DNA of 64,000 nt from NCBI GenBank assembly GCA_964057225.1, contig CAXKVF010000094.1, forward strand, positions 62,001-126,000, written 5' to 3'. Below, one piece after another: positions 25,249 through 36,000 of the stretch. A program made the position numbers and the translations under genes. Under the pieces are notes generated by a model. That model saw only the letters and a list, made by a program, of their open reading frames with translations, made no database searches and was not told where the DNA came from. Numbering within the stretch: the stretch's first letter is position 1; the number at the start of each line of letters is the position of its first letter. Source of the stretch: Auanema rhodensis. Lineage: Eukaryota > Nematoda > Chromadorea > Rhabditida > Rhabditidae.

Positions 25249-28113
25249 CTAATCGCTAAGGAAAAGTTGAAGATGTTTGCGAAATTTGGGAGCTTTTTCA
25301 AGACTCACAATGTTTGATGGTATTGAATTCCAGAGTTCTATGGCTCTGTACTCGATACCTCTTCTAGTTTGAGTCTTCTGGACGTTTGGAAAATCCACAG
25401 TCCATTCGTGACGCCTTAGTGAGTGTGTGAATTTTTTGAGCTTAAAAATTTTCAAAGTATTCTCTGAAATTGGTTGTTTTATTTGGTTAAAATAAAAAAT
25501 TAAATCGAAAACTAGTCTTCTGAAAAATAACTTTTGCCCCCCTAGCAAAGACAGTTGATCTTCATAGCTCATTTTAGATCCTGAGCGCATGAAAACTGCG
25601 CGCAGAAACTTTTTTTGAACATTTTCAATCCGGTCTTTGTCTTTAGAATCTTGTGGGGACCAGATAATAGAAGCATATTCCAATATTGGTCTTATGTAAG
25701 TACAGAATAAGTTGTACATAAGAGAAGGCGATTTAGAGTAGAAACAACGTAAAATTATTTTACATTTTTTTGCTGCTTCACTTGTGATTTTGTTTATGTG
25801 GTTTGAGAAGGAGAGATTGTAATCTGTGAATACTCCAAGATCTTTGTAACAATCTACTGAAGATAGGTTAAAGTTACCAAAAGTGAAAGCGAAGTTTTCA
25901 GGATTACTAATTGGTTTATTTGACATAACCATTATTTTAGATTTAGAGATGTTAACGGCCATCCCGTTTGAGTCGCACCATAATTTTAATTGATCAAGGG
26001 CCCGCTGTAAACTAGTAGGGTTTTTGCTGTAGAGCTTCAAATCATCTGCATAGAGAATGGAGCTGACATCATTAGGAAAATCGGATGTTATGTCATTTAT
26101 GTAAAATAAAAACAACAGAGGACCAAGAACTGTACCTTGTGGTACACCACAAGTGAGTTGTTTAGGTGGTGATAAGGAATTATTGACCATAACTGAAAAA
26201 AACCTACCAGAGATGAAACTTTGGAGAAAGGAATGAAGTGGGCCTTGAATACCAATGGACTTGAGTTTTGAAAAAAGAGTAGAATGTTGTATAAGATCGA
26301 AGGCTTTTGAAAAGTCGATATAAGCTACAAAAACCGGAGTATTACAGTCCAATGATGATCTGAAAGAGATGTGGCTACTGAGAATTGCAGAAACAGTGCT
26401 TCTTTTAGGAAGGAAGGCGTGTTGATTTTGAGATATGGCACCATTGGAAATACCAAAATTAAGAAGTGGAGTACGTATTATACGTTCAAAGATTTTTGAG
26501 AGACTGGAAGTGAGTGAAATTGGGCGGTAGTTACTTGGATTTTCAGGTCGGCCCGTTTTGAAAATGGGACGAATCCAGGCTAACTTCCAATCAGGAGGAC
26601 AAGTTGAGGTAACTAACAAATTGTGAAAAATAAAAGCTAATGGATTAGCCAGAGTAAAAGCACATTGTTTAAGAAAGTAATATGGAATACCATCCGGAGA
26701 TGTGGATACCCTGAGTGGAAGACTATGAAGAGTTTTGTAGACCAATTCAGGTGTTATATCCATGAAATCAATGGTATGACTGGAAGAAGAAGAGACGGAA
26801 ACATGAGTGTTTTCCTGAGAGACAAGAGGAGAAAGAGGAGAAACCGTGAAAACCTCGGCAAATGCTGACACTTTATCAATATCTGAAGAAACTGACACAT
26901 TGTTGACAGTGAGGTTTGGAATGTCAGATGTTTTACCATTTAATCGGGCCTTACAAAAACGATAAAAAAGTTTGGAGTTTTTTAAGGCAGCAATACGCTC
27001 TTCCTCTAAAGCACAATTGATTTTTATTAGCTTGTCCAATTTTACTGAAAGATTTTTACGGCGAATCTCGTCAGATAGATATAAAGAGCAACTTAGCCTG
27101 TTAATTTGATTTCTGAGTTTTGCAATGTTACGATCCGCTTTTTTATTTTTCCTCGGTTGTTTTTTAGGAACATAAATGTCAATGATTGAATGTAGAATAG
27201 AGATAAACTTTGAATACGATTGGAGTGGAGTAAGACCTGAAAGTTCAGAACAGAAGTCGATGTTGACCAGTTGCCTATTGATACGTTCATAATCAGCCAA
27301 AAGGAAATTGCGGTCTGATAACATGGAGAGAGATGTGGGTTCAGCACTATGTAAATCTTGTAGATGAAAATTTTCAGATTTTGAAAGTATATGAAAGGTG
27401 ATGGAAAAATGATCCGAAGCCCCAAGTGGACCAGATCGCTTGATATTGTTGACACAACGAACGTTATTTGTAATTATATAGTCAAGAATATTTTCACCTC
27501 TAGTAGGAAAATTTACTAGCTGGTTTAGACAATTGTGATTGAGAAATTGGAGTAGAATTCTACTAGAAGGAGTAGGTTGAGAACATATACCAAGATCCCA
27601 GTTTATTTTAGGGAAATTAAGATCACCAGTGAGATAGAGAGACCGATTAACTAAATGATTTTGTAGATCACAAAGATAGTTTGAGAAATCTAAGCTAGAT
27701 GATGATGGAGAACGGTAACAAACAGAAAAAATAGAATTGGAAGATGTGATGAGAATATTTATAAACTGTATGGTAGATGAATTACAAGAGCAGGAAAGAA
27801 GACGAAAAGTAATATGTTTTTTGATGAAAAGTAGTACACCACCACCCCGTGATGAACATCTATCAGCCCTGAGGATATTATAGATGTCACCTAACGGAAG
27901 AAGATTAGTGTTAAATTGGGGGTAAAGCCAGGACTCTGATATAGCAATTATATCAGGAGAATTGGGAGAGATGATAACTGGGAGAAGATGAAGTTTGGTG
28001 AGAATTGAGCGTGCATTGTAACAGTGAACAGAAATGTAAGTGTGGTTAGAGACGAGAACAGGTGTTGACGATAACATTGGATCAACGAAAGGACCCGTTA
28101 TTGGACAAAACAA
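25249..28113 (-). CDS. ORF2 of element 1: endonuclease-reverse transcriptase polyprotein
   Basis: The open frame is 954 codons long. Residue 1 is a TTG, and the first true ATG is residue 13 at 28077, four bases after the ORF1 stop. The N-terminal APE-type endonuclease runs to about residue 240: YNARS at 32-36, SES at 59-61, CYR at 132-134, GDLN at 163-166, LDYI at 210-213 and SDH at 233-235. A basic linker follows at about 320-380. The reverse transcriptase has NYRPISL at 528-534, YIDFSKAFD at 598-606, GVPQGTVLGP at 656-665 and the catalytic YADD at 688-691, followed by KDLGV at 757-761. The tail (about 780-950) resembles the C-terminal region common in CR1/Jockey-like ORF2s, for example RPILEYASIIWSP. 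It would nick the target DNA and prime cDNA synthesis on element RNA. All visible catalytic motifs are present and no stop interrupts it. ORF2 is in the +1 frame relative to ORF1. Confidence 0.95.
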   Translation of the reverse strand: MFCPITGPFVDPMLSSTPVLVSNHTYISVHCYNARSILTKLHLLPVIISPNSPDIIAISESWLYPQFNTNLLPLGDIYNILRADRCSSRGGGVLLFIKKHITFRLLSCSCNSSTIQFINILITSSNSIFSVCYRSPSSSSLDFSNYLCDLQNHLVNRSLYLTGDLNFPKINWDLGICSQPTPSSRILLQFLNHNCLNQLVNFPTRGENILDYIITNNVRCVNNIKRSGPLGASDHFSITFHILSKSENFHLQDLHSAEPTSLSMLSDRNFLLADYERINRQLVNIDFCSELSGLTPLQSYSKFISILHSIIDIYVPKKQPRKNKKADRNIAKLRNQINRLSCSLYLSDEIRRKNLSVKLDKLIKINCALEEERIAALKNSKLFYRFCKARLNGKTSDIPNLTVNNVSVSSDIDKVSAFAEVFTVSPLSPLVSQENTHVSVSSSSSHTIDFMDITPELVYKTLHSLPLRVSTSPDGIPYYFLKQCAFTLANPLAFIFHNLLVTSTCPPDWKLAWIRPIFKTGRPENPSNYRPISLTSSLSKIFERIIRTPLLNFGISNGAISQNQHAFLPKRSTVSAILSSHISFRSSLDCNTPVFVAYIDFSKAFDLIQHSTLFSKLKSIGIQGPLHSFLQSFISGRFFSVMVNNSLSPPKQLTCGVPQGTVLGPLLFLFYINDITSDFPNDVSSILYADDLKLYSKNPTSLQRALDQLKLWCDSNGMAVNISKSKIMVMSNKPISNPENFAFTFGNFNLSSVDCYKDLGVFTDYNLSFSNHINKITSEAAKKCKIILRCFYSKSPSLMYNLFCTYIRPILEYASIIWSPQDSKDKDRIENVQKKFLRAVFMRSGSKMSYEDQLSLLGGQKLFFRRLVFDLIFYFNQIKQPISENTLKIFKLKKFTHSLRRHEWTVDFPNVQKTQTRRGIEYRAIELWNSIPSNIVSLEKAPKFRKHLQLFLSD

Positions 28114-29151
28114 CAGAAGATGATGCAGAAGGACTACTCATAGATCTGGTATTAGGTCCAGTTGGTTTAACTACCCGAGGCGGATTTTTTCTCCTTCTTG
28201 GGCTTATTGAATGATTTTTATCTGTTGGTACAGACACCTGCCTATTGTTAGACCGACTGGGTCTACCAGATTTACGAGGGGGGCTGGAGATGAGAGAAGA
28301 AATTGGTTTTAAGATTGAACTGCAAACGGCATCAACTACTGAAGGGGTTTCAGCTGGTTGAGTGTCCACAGTGACAGAGAGAGTGTTGATGGCATGCGAA
28401 GTAACATTGGTAGATTTACGGGGGACTTCAATAATTTTGAGATCCCGTACAAGAAAAGTCTTTTCAGTGTTATTTTCATTCTTGATTTTTGCTTCTTTTC
28501 GCAAGTTTTTCTCCAGTTCAATTTCGAAGGGGAGATAATCTCGTCGCAAAAACGTTTTTGAGAGGAAATCGAAGCATTTTGATTTATTGAATTTAATAAC
28601 TTGAATAATCTTGTCACGTAAATCTACCGATGGACACGTAATTATGAGAGGGCCAGGGGAATTAGATTTGAGAGTTGAACGTGCAATAGTAATTTGATTG
28701 CTATCGATCAAAGAAGACAAAGTGGTGTCCTGAGATTTCTCGATAATAAGATAATAAGTTTTAGTAACAACAGAGGTTCAGTTGGAAATTCTGTTGACTT
28801 TAATGGCACTCGAAACCAAAGGGCTCTTTTGGCACGGTAGAGGTACTTTGTCTCCTCTGATCGTAATTTTTGAAAATGACATGCTACATTGAGTGGGGAA
28901 AAAGTTGGAACACAGGTAGAATTAGTGTTGCTAGTGGTTTGAAATGAGTTAAAAGTTTGCTCTAACTTATCTAAGCGGGATTTGAAATCCGTTTCGATAG
29001 TTTTTAAGCGAGCCTCGTGCGACGTGATACTAATTTTCATACAGTTAAGCTCATTTTTTATATCATTTGACAATTTTGAAAAAGAGTTCTCGAGAGACTT
29101 TGAGAAATTTTGAAGAGCATTTGTAAGAAAATCATTAGTCACGAAAGACAT
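28082..29151 (-). pseudogene. ORF1 of element 1 (coiled coil, RRM-like, basic tail), frameshifted
   Basis: ORF1 most likely starts at the ATG at 29151 (MSFVTNDF). The first frame, ending at 28708, encodes a predicted coiled coil (NALQNFSKSLENSFSKL, then a heptad-like stretch to about residue 70) and then YLYRAKRALWFRVPLK. The second frame is open from 28777 to the TGA at 28084-28082 and continues the protein with GPLIITCPSVDLRDKIIQV, RDYLPFEIELEKNLRKEA and LVRDLKIIEV, which resembles the RRM plus C-terminal domain of LINE ORF1 proteins. It ends in a Ser/Pro- and Arg/Lys-rich tail (SPRRRKNPPR). The two frames overlap at about 28708-28777, so one small indel there has split the gene. The same tail and LPFEI region occur in element 2. 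Its role would be RNA binding and chaperoning in the element ribonucleoprotein. A programmed frameshift is a less likely alternative. Confidence 0.8.
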
Positions 29152-29351
29152 ATTGAAAAACGAGGGAGTAAAAGAAGGGAAGTAAGAAAGAATAAGAATA
29201 AACACTGAAGTGGAAAATAAAAAAGAAACAAATACGAGAGAAAGGAAATAATGATAAAACTAAAATGCGATACGAAAGAGAGCGCACCTTGACAAAGCCA
29301 GTCCGACGAAAATTTCCTTGACAGAAACGGATCCGGATCCAAACAGCGGAA
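29152..29351 (-). other. Element 1 5' leader (unique part)
   Basis: This noncoding stretch lies between the ORF1 ATG and the tandem repeat. In element sense it is pyrimidine-rich near ORF1 and has a tandem GGATCC (GGATCCGGATCC) near 29328-29340. No promoter motif can be assigned with confidence. Confidence 0.55.
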
Positions 29352-29970
29352 GTCAACTGACGAGTGGGAGGTCAACTGACGAGTGTGGAGGTCAACTGAC
29401 GAGTGAGGAGGTCAACTGACGAGTGGGAGGTCAACTGACGAGTGTGGAGGTCAACTGACGAGTGGGAGGTCAACTGACGAGTGGGGAGGTCAACTGACGA
29501 GTGGGAGGTCAACTGACGAGTGAGGAGGTCAACTGACGAGTGGGAGGTCAACTGACGAGTGAGGAGGTCAACTGACGAGTGAGAGGTCAACTGACGAGTG
29601 GGGAGGTCAACTGACGAGTGGGGAGGTCAACTGACGAGTGGGAGGTCAACTGACGAGTGGGAGGTCAACTGACGAGTGAGGAGGTCAACTGACGAGTGGG
29701 AGGTCAACTGACGAGTGGGAGGTCAACTGACGAGTGTGGAGGTCAACTGACGAGTGGGAGGTCAACTGACGAGTGGGAGGTCAACTGACGAGTGGGAGGT
29801 CAACTGACGAGTGGGAGGTCAACTGACGACTGGGAGGTCAACTGACGAGTGAGGACGTCAACTGACGAGTGAGGAGGTCAACTGACGAGTGAGGAGGTCA
29901 ACTGACGAGTGAGGAGGTCAACTGACGAGTGAGGAGGTCAACTGACGAGTGAGGAGGTCAACTGACGAGT
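29352..29970 (-). repeat. 19-20-bp minisatellite at 5' end of element 1 (32 units)
   Basis: Thirty-two copies of GTCAACTGACGAGTG plus a variable 4-5-base joint (GGAG, TGGAG, AGGAG or GGGAG on the plus strand), with unit lengths of 19 or 20 bp. The core GTCA-AC-TGAC is an inverted repeat. The array starts directly after unique leader sequence and ends against satellite-like filler. It could be a promoter array like the 5' monomers of mouse L1, or an iteration created at the 5' junction during insertion, as the 17-bp array of element 2 suggests. Confidence 0.92.
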
Positions 29971-30000
29971 GTTCACGTAAATTTCAAAATTTTAAATTTC
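29971..30000. other. Satellite-like filler at 5' junction of element 1
   Basis: The stretch begins GTTCACGTAAATTTCAAA, identical to satellite monomer positions 70-87, then continues ATTTTAAATTTC before the true satellite resumes at AAATTAAAG (30001). This out-of-phase satellite piece suggests template switching onto neighbouring satellite DNA while the 5' end was joined. Confidence 0.6.
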
Positions 30001-30006
30001 AAATTA
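30001..30006. repeat. Target-site duplication of element 1, right copy (AAATTA)
   Basis: Right partner of 24702-24707, at monomer positions 62-67. Removing the element, the filler and one copy of these six bases restores an intact 176-bp monomer. Confidence 0.7.
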
Positions 30007-33000
30007 AAGTTCACGTAAATTTCAAAGTCATGGTTACCATGAAGCAATATCAATAAAAATTTGTTTTTAGACTAATATGGACATGGGGAATCTAATTTTG
30101 AAAACCGCATCTCTTTATCTTTTACGTGAAGCGAGTTACATACCAAGTGCACATCACGTGTACATTTAATTAGCATAAATTAAAGTTCACGTAAATTTCA
30201 AAGTCATGGTTACCATGAACCAATATCAATAAAAATTTGTTTTTAGACTAATATGGACATGGGGAATCTAATTTTGAAAACCGCATCTCTTTATCTTTCA
30301 CGTGAAGCGAGTTACATACCAAGTGCACATCACGTGTACATTTAATTAGCATAAATTAAAGTTCACGTAAATTTCAAAGTCATGGTTACCATGAAGCAAT
30401 ATCAATAAAAATTTGTTTTTAGACTAATATGGACATGTGGAATCTAATTTTGAAAACCGCATCTCTTTATCTTTCACGTGAAGCGAGTTACATACCAAGT
30501 GCACATCACGTGTACATTTAATTAGCATAAATTAAAGTTCACGTAAAATTCAAAGTCATGGTTACCATGAACCAATATCAATAAAAATTTGTTTTTAGAC
30601 TAATATGGACATGGGGAATCTAATTTTGAAAACCGCATCTCTTTATCTTTCACGTGAAGCGAGTTACATACCAAGTGCACATCACGTGTACATTTAATTA
30701 GCATAAATTAAAGTTCACGTAAATTTCAAAGTCATGGTTACCATGAACCAATATCAACAAAAATTTGTTTTTAGACTAATATGGACATGGGGAATCTAAT
30801 TTTGGAAACCGCATCTCTTTATCTTTCACGTGAAGCGAGTTACATACCAAGTGCACATCACGTGTACATTTAATTAGCATAAATTAAAGTTCACGTAAAT
30901 TTCAAAGTCATGGTTACCATGCACCAATATCAATAAAAATTTGTTTTTAGACTAATATGGACATGGGGAATCTAATTTTGAAAACCGCATCTCTTTATCT
31001 TTTACGTGAAGCGAGTTACATACCAAGTGCACATCACGTGTACATTTAATTAGCATAAATTAAAGTTCACGTAAATTTCAAAGTCATGGTTACCATGAAG
31101 CAATATCAATAAAAATTTGTTTTTAGACTAATATGGACATGGGGAATCTAATTTTGAAAACCGCATCTCTTTATCTTTCACGTGAAGCGAGTTACATACC
31201 AAGTGCACATCACGTGTACATTTAATTAGCATAAATTAAAGTTCACGTAAATTTCAAAGTCATGGTTACCATGAACCAATATCAATAAAAATTTGTTTTT
31301 AGACTAATATGGACATGGGGAATCTAATTTTGAAAACCGCATCTCTTTATCTTTCACGTGAAGCGAGTTACATACCAAGTGCACATCACGTGTACATTTA
31401 ATTAGCATAAATTAAAGTTCACGTAAATTTCAAAGTCATGGTTACCATGCACCAATATCAATAAAAATTTGTTTTTAGACTAATATGGACATGGGGAATC
31501 TAATTTTGAAAACCGCATCTCTTTATCTTTCACGTGAAGCGAGTTACATACCAAGTGCACATCACGTGTACATTTAATTAGCATAAATTAAAGTTCACGT
31601 AAATTTCAAAGTCATGGTTACCATGCACCAATATCAATAAAAATTTGTTTTTAGACTAATATGGACATGGGGAATCTAATTTTGAAAACCGCATCTCTTT
31701 ATCTTTCACGTGAAGCGAGTTACATACCAAGTGCACATCACGTGTACATTTAATTAGCATAAATTAAAGTTCACGTAAATTTCAAAGTCATGGTTACCAT
31801 GCACCAATATCAATAAAAATTTGTTTTTAGACTAATATGGACATGGGGAATCTAATTTTGAAAACCGCATCTCTTTATCTTTCACGTGAAGCGAGTTACA
31901 TACCAAGTGCACATCACGTGTACATTTAATTAGCATAAATTAAAGTTCACGTAAATTTCAAAGTCATGGTTACCATGAAGCAATATCAATAAAAATTTGT
32001 TTTTAGACTAATATGGACATGGGGAATCTAATTTTGAAAACCGCATCTCTTTATCTTTCACGTGAAGCGAGTTACATACCAAGTGCACATCACGTGTACA
32101 TTTAATTAGCATAAATTAAAGTTCACGTAAATTTCAAAGTCATGGTTACCATGCACCAATATCAATAAAAATTTGTTTTTAGACTAATATGGACATGGGG
32201 AATCTAATTTTGAAAACCGCATCTCTTTATCTTTCACGTGAAGCGAGTTACATACCAAGTGCACATCACGTGTACATTTAATTAGCATAAATTAAAGTTC
32301 ACGTAAATTTCAAAGTCATGGTTACCATGCACCAATATCAATAAAAATTTGTTTTTAGACTAATATGGACATGGGGAATCTAATTTTGAAAACCGCATCT
32401 CTTTATCTTTCACGTGAAGCGAGTTACATACCAAGTGCACATCACGTGTACATTTAATTAGCATAAATTAAAGTTCACGTAAATTTCAAAGTCATGGTTA
32501 CCATGAAGCAATATCAATAAAAATTTGTTTTTAGACTAATATGGAAATGGGGAATCTAATTTTGAAAACCGCATCTCTTTATCTTTCACGTGAAGCGAGT
32601 TACATACCAAGTGCACATCACGTGTACATTTAATTAGCATAAATTAAAGTTCACGTAAATTTCAAAGTCATGGTTACCATGAACCAATATCAATAAAAAT
32701 TTGTTTTTAGACTAATATGGACATGGGGAATCTAATTTTGAAAACCGCATCTCTTTATCTTTCACGTGAAGCGAGTTACATACCAAGTGCACATCACGTG
32801 TACATTTAATTAGCATAAATTAAAGTTCACGTAAATTTCAAAGTCATGGTTACCATGAAGCAATATCAATAAAAATTTGTTTTTAGACTAATATGGACAT
32901 GTGGAATCTAATTTTGAAAACCGCATCTCTTTATCTTTCACGTGAAGCGAGTTACATACCAAGTGCACATCACGTGTACATTTAATTAGCATAAATTAAA

Positions 33001-36000
33001 GTTCACGTAAAATTCAAAGTCATGGTTACCATGAACCAATATCAATAAAAATTTGTTTTTAGACTAATATGGACATGGGGAATCTAATTTTGAAAACCGC
33101 ATCTCTTTATCTTTCACGTGAAGCGAGTTACATACCAAGTGCACATCACGTGTACATTTAATTAGCATAAATTAAAGTTCACGTAAATTTCAAAGTCATG
33201 GTTACCATGAACCAATATCAATAAAAATTTGTTTTTAGACTAATATGGACATGGGGAATCTAATTTTGAAAACCGCATCTCTTTATCTTTTACGTGAAGC
33301 GAGTTACATACCAAGTGCACATCACGTGTACATTTAATTAGCATAAATTAAAGTTCACGTAAATTTCAAAGTCATGGTTACCATGCACCAATATCAATAA
33401 AAATTTGTTTTTAGACTAATATGGACATGGGGAATCTAATTTTGAAAACCGCATCTCTTTATCTTTCACGTGAAGCGAGTTACATACCAAGTGCACATCA
33501 CGTGTACATTTAATTAGCATAAATTAAAGTTCACGTAAATTTCAAAGTCATGGTTACCATGCACCAATATCAATAAAAATTTGTTTTTAGACTAATATGG
33601 ACATGGGGAATCTAATTTTGAAAACCGCATCTCTTTATCTTTCACGTGAAGCGAGTTACATACCAAGTGCACATCACGTGTACATTTAATTAGCATAAAT
33701 TAAAGTTCACGTAAATTTCAAAGTCATGGTTACCATGAAGCAATATCAATAAAAATTTGTTTTTAGACTAATATGGAAATGGGGAATCTAATTTTGAAAA
33801 CCGCATCTCTTTATCTTTCACGTGAAGCGAGTTACATACCAAGTGCACATCACGTGTACATTTAATTAGCATAAATTAAAGTTCACGTAAATTTCAAAGT
33901 CATGGTTACCATGAACCAATATCAATAAAAATTTGTTTTTAGACTAATATGGACATGGGGAATCTAATTTTGAAAACCGCATCTCTTTATCTTTCACGTG
34001 AAGCGAGTTACATACCAAGTGCACATCACGTGTACATTTAATTAGCATAAATTAAAGTTCACGTAAAATTCAAAGTCATGGTTACCATGCACCAATATCA
34101 ATAAAAATTTGTTTTTAGACTAATATGGACATGGGGAATCTAATTTTGAAAACCGCATCTCTTTATCTTTTACGTGAAGCGAGTTACATACCAAGTGCAC
34201 ATCACGTGTACATTTAATTAGCATAAATTAAAGTTCACGTAAATTTCAAAGTCATGGTTACCATGCACCAATATCAATAAAAATTTGTTTTTAGACTAAT
34301 ATGGACATGGGGAATCTAATTTTGAAAACCGCATCTCTTTATCTTTCACGTGAAGCGAGTTACATACCAAGTGCACATCACGTGTACATTTAATTAGCAT
34401 AAATTAAAGTTCACGTAAATTTCAAAGTCATGGTTACCATGAACCAATATCAATAAAAATTTGTTTTTAGACTAATATGGACATGGGGAATCTAATTTTG
34501 AAAACCGCATCTCTTTATCTTTCACGTGAAGCGAGTTACATACCAAGTGCACATCACGTGTACATTTAATTAGCATAAATTAAAGTTCACGTAAATTTCA
34601 AAGTCATGGTTACCATGAACCAATATCAATAAAAATTTGTTTTTAGACTAATATGGACATGGGGAATCTAATTTTGAAAACCGCATCTCTTTATCTTTCA
34701 CGTGAAGCGAGTTACATACCAAGTGCACATCACGTGTACATTTAATTAGCATAAATTAAAGTTCACGTAAATTTCAAAGTCATGGTTACCATGCACCAAT
34801 ATCAATAAAAATTTGTTTTTAGACTAATATGGACATGGGGAATCTAATTTTGAAAACCGCATCTCTTTATCTTTCACGTGAAGCGAGTTACATACCAAGT
34901 GCACATCACGTGTACATTTAATTAGCATAAATTAAAGTTCACGTAAATTTCAAAGTCATGGTTACCATGCACCAATATCAATAAAAATTTGTTTTTAGAC
35001 TAATATGGACATGGGGAATCTAATTTTGAAAACCGCATCTCTTTATCTTTCACGTGAAGCGAGTTACATACCAAGTGCACATCACGTGTACATTTAATTA
35101 GCATAAATTAAAGTTCACGTAAATTTCAAAGTCATGGTTACCATGCACCAATATCAATAAAAATTTGTTTTTAGACTAATATGGACATGGGGAATCTAAT
35201 TTTGAAAACCGCATCTCTTTATCTTTCACGTGAAGCGAGTTACATACCAAGTGCACATCACGTGTACATTTAATTAGCATAAATTAAAGTTCACGTAAAT
35301 TTCAAAGTCATGGTTACCATGCACCAATATCAATAAAAATTTGTTTTTAGACTAATATGGACATGGGGAATCTAATTTTGAAAACCGCATCTCTTTATCT
35401 TTTACGTGAAGCGAGTTACATACCAAGTGCACATCACGTGTACATTTAATTAGCATAAATTAAAGTTCACGTAAATTTCAAAGTCATGGTTACCATGAAG
35501 CAATATCAATAAAAATTTGTTTTTAGACTAATATGGACATGGGGAATCTAATTTTGAAAACCGCATCTCTTTATCTTTCACGTGAAGCGAGTTACATACC
35601 AAGTGCACATCACGTGTACATTTAATTAGCATAAATTAAAGTTCACGTAAATTTCAAAGTCATGGTTACCATGCACCAATATCAATAAAAATTTGTTTTT
35701 AGACTAATATGGACATGGGGAATCTAATTTTGAAAACCGCATCTCTTTATCTTTCACGTGAAGCGAGTTACATACCAAGTGCACATCACGTGTACATTTA
35801 ATTAGCATAAATTAAAGTTCACGTAAATTTCAAAGTCATGGTTACCATGCACCAATATCAATAAAAATTTGTTTTTAGACTAATATGGACATGGGGAATC
35901 TAATTTTGAAAACCGCATCTCTTTATCTTTCACGTGAAGCGAGTTACATACCAAGTGCACATCACGTGTACATTTAATTAGCATAAATTAAAGTTCACGT

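Larger units (their letters stand above)
24708..29970 (-). mobile_element. Non-LTR retrotransposon (LINE), element 1, near full length
   Basis: In element sense (minus strand) the order is a 5' tandem repeat (29970-29352), a unique leader (29351-29152), ORF1 (29151-28082, frameshifted), ORF2 (endonuclease plus reverse transcriptase, to 25249), then a 3' UTR of about 540 bases. There are no long terminal repeats, and AAATTA target duplications flank it. The 3' end has no poly(A) tail but carries AATAAA seven bases before the end. The two-ORF layout, an APE-type endonuclease and a reverse transcriptase with YADD and no visible RNase H or integrase place it in the broad CR1/Jockey-like group of LINEs; the exact clade is not certain. 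ORF2 has no internal stop, suggesting a young insertion. Element 2 at 50038 is a related family, roughly two-thirds identical over the reverse transcriptase core by eye. Confidence 0.93.

Noticed and set aside
26665-26939. Short frames on both strands within ORF2 of element 1
   Set aside because: Shadows of the endonuclease-RT frame, with no features of their own.
29135-29375. Two overlapping minus-strand frames in the element 1 leader
   Set aside because: They are rich in Phe/Leu/Ser because the leader is pyrimidine-rich, they overlap each other in different frames, and they have no similarity to the ORF1 start.
29372-29590. Minus-strand frame encoding repeated SSVDLLTRQLTSH
   Set aside because: It is only the translation of the 19-20-bp minisatellite. 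Mixed unit lengths break the frame, and there is no sign of a protein.
29352-29970. Telomere-type repeat
   Set aside because: The 19-20-bp unit does not resemble known short G-rich telomere repeats, it is internal, and it sits at the 5' end of a LINE.
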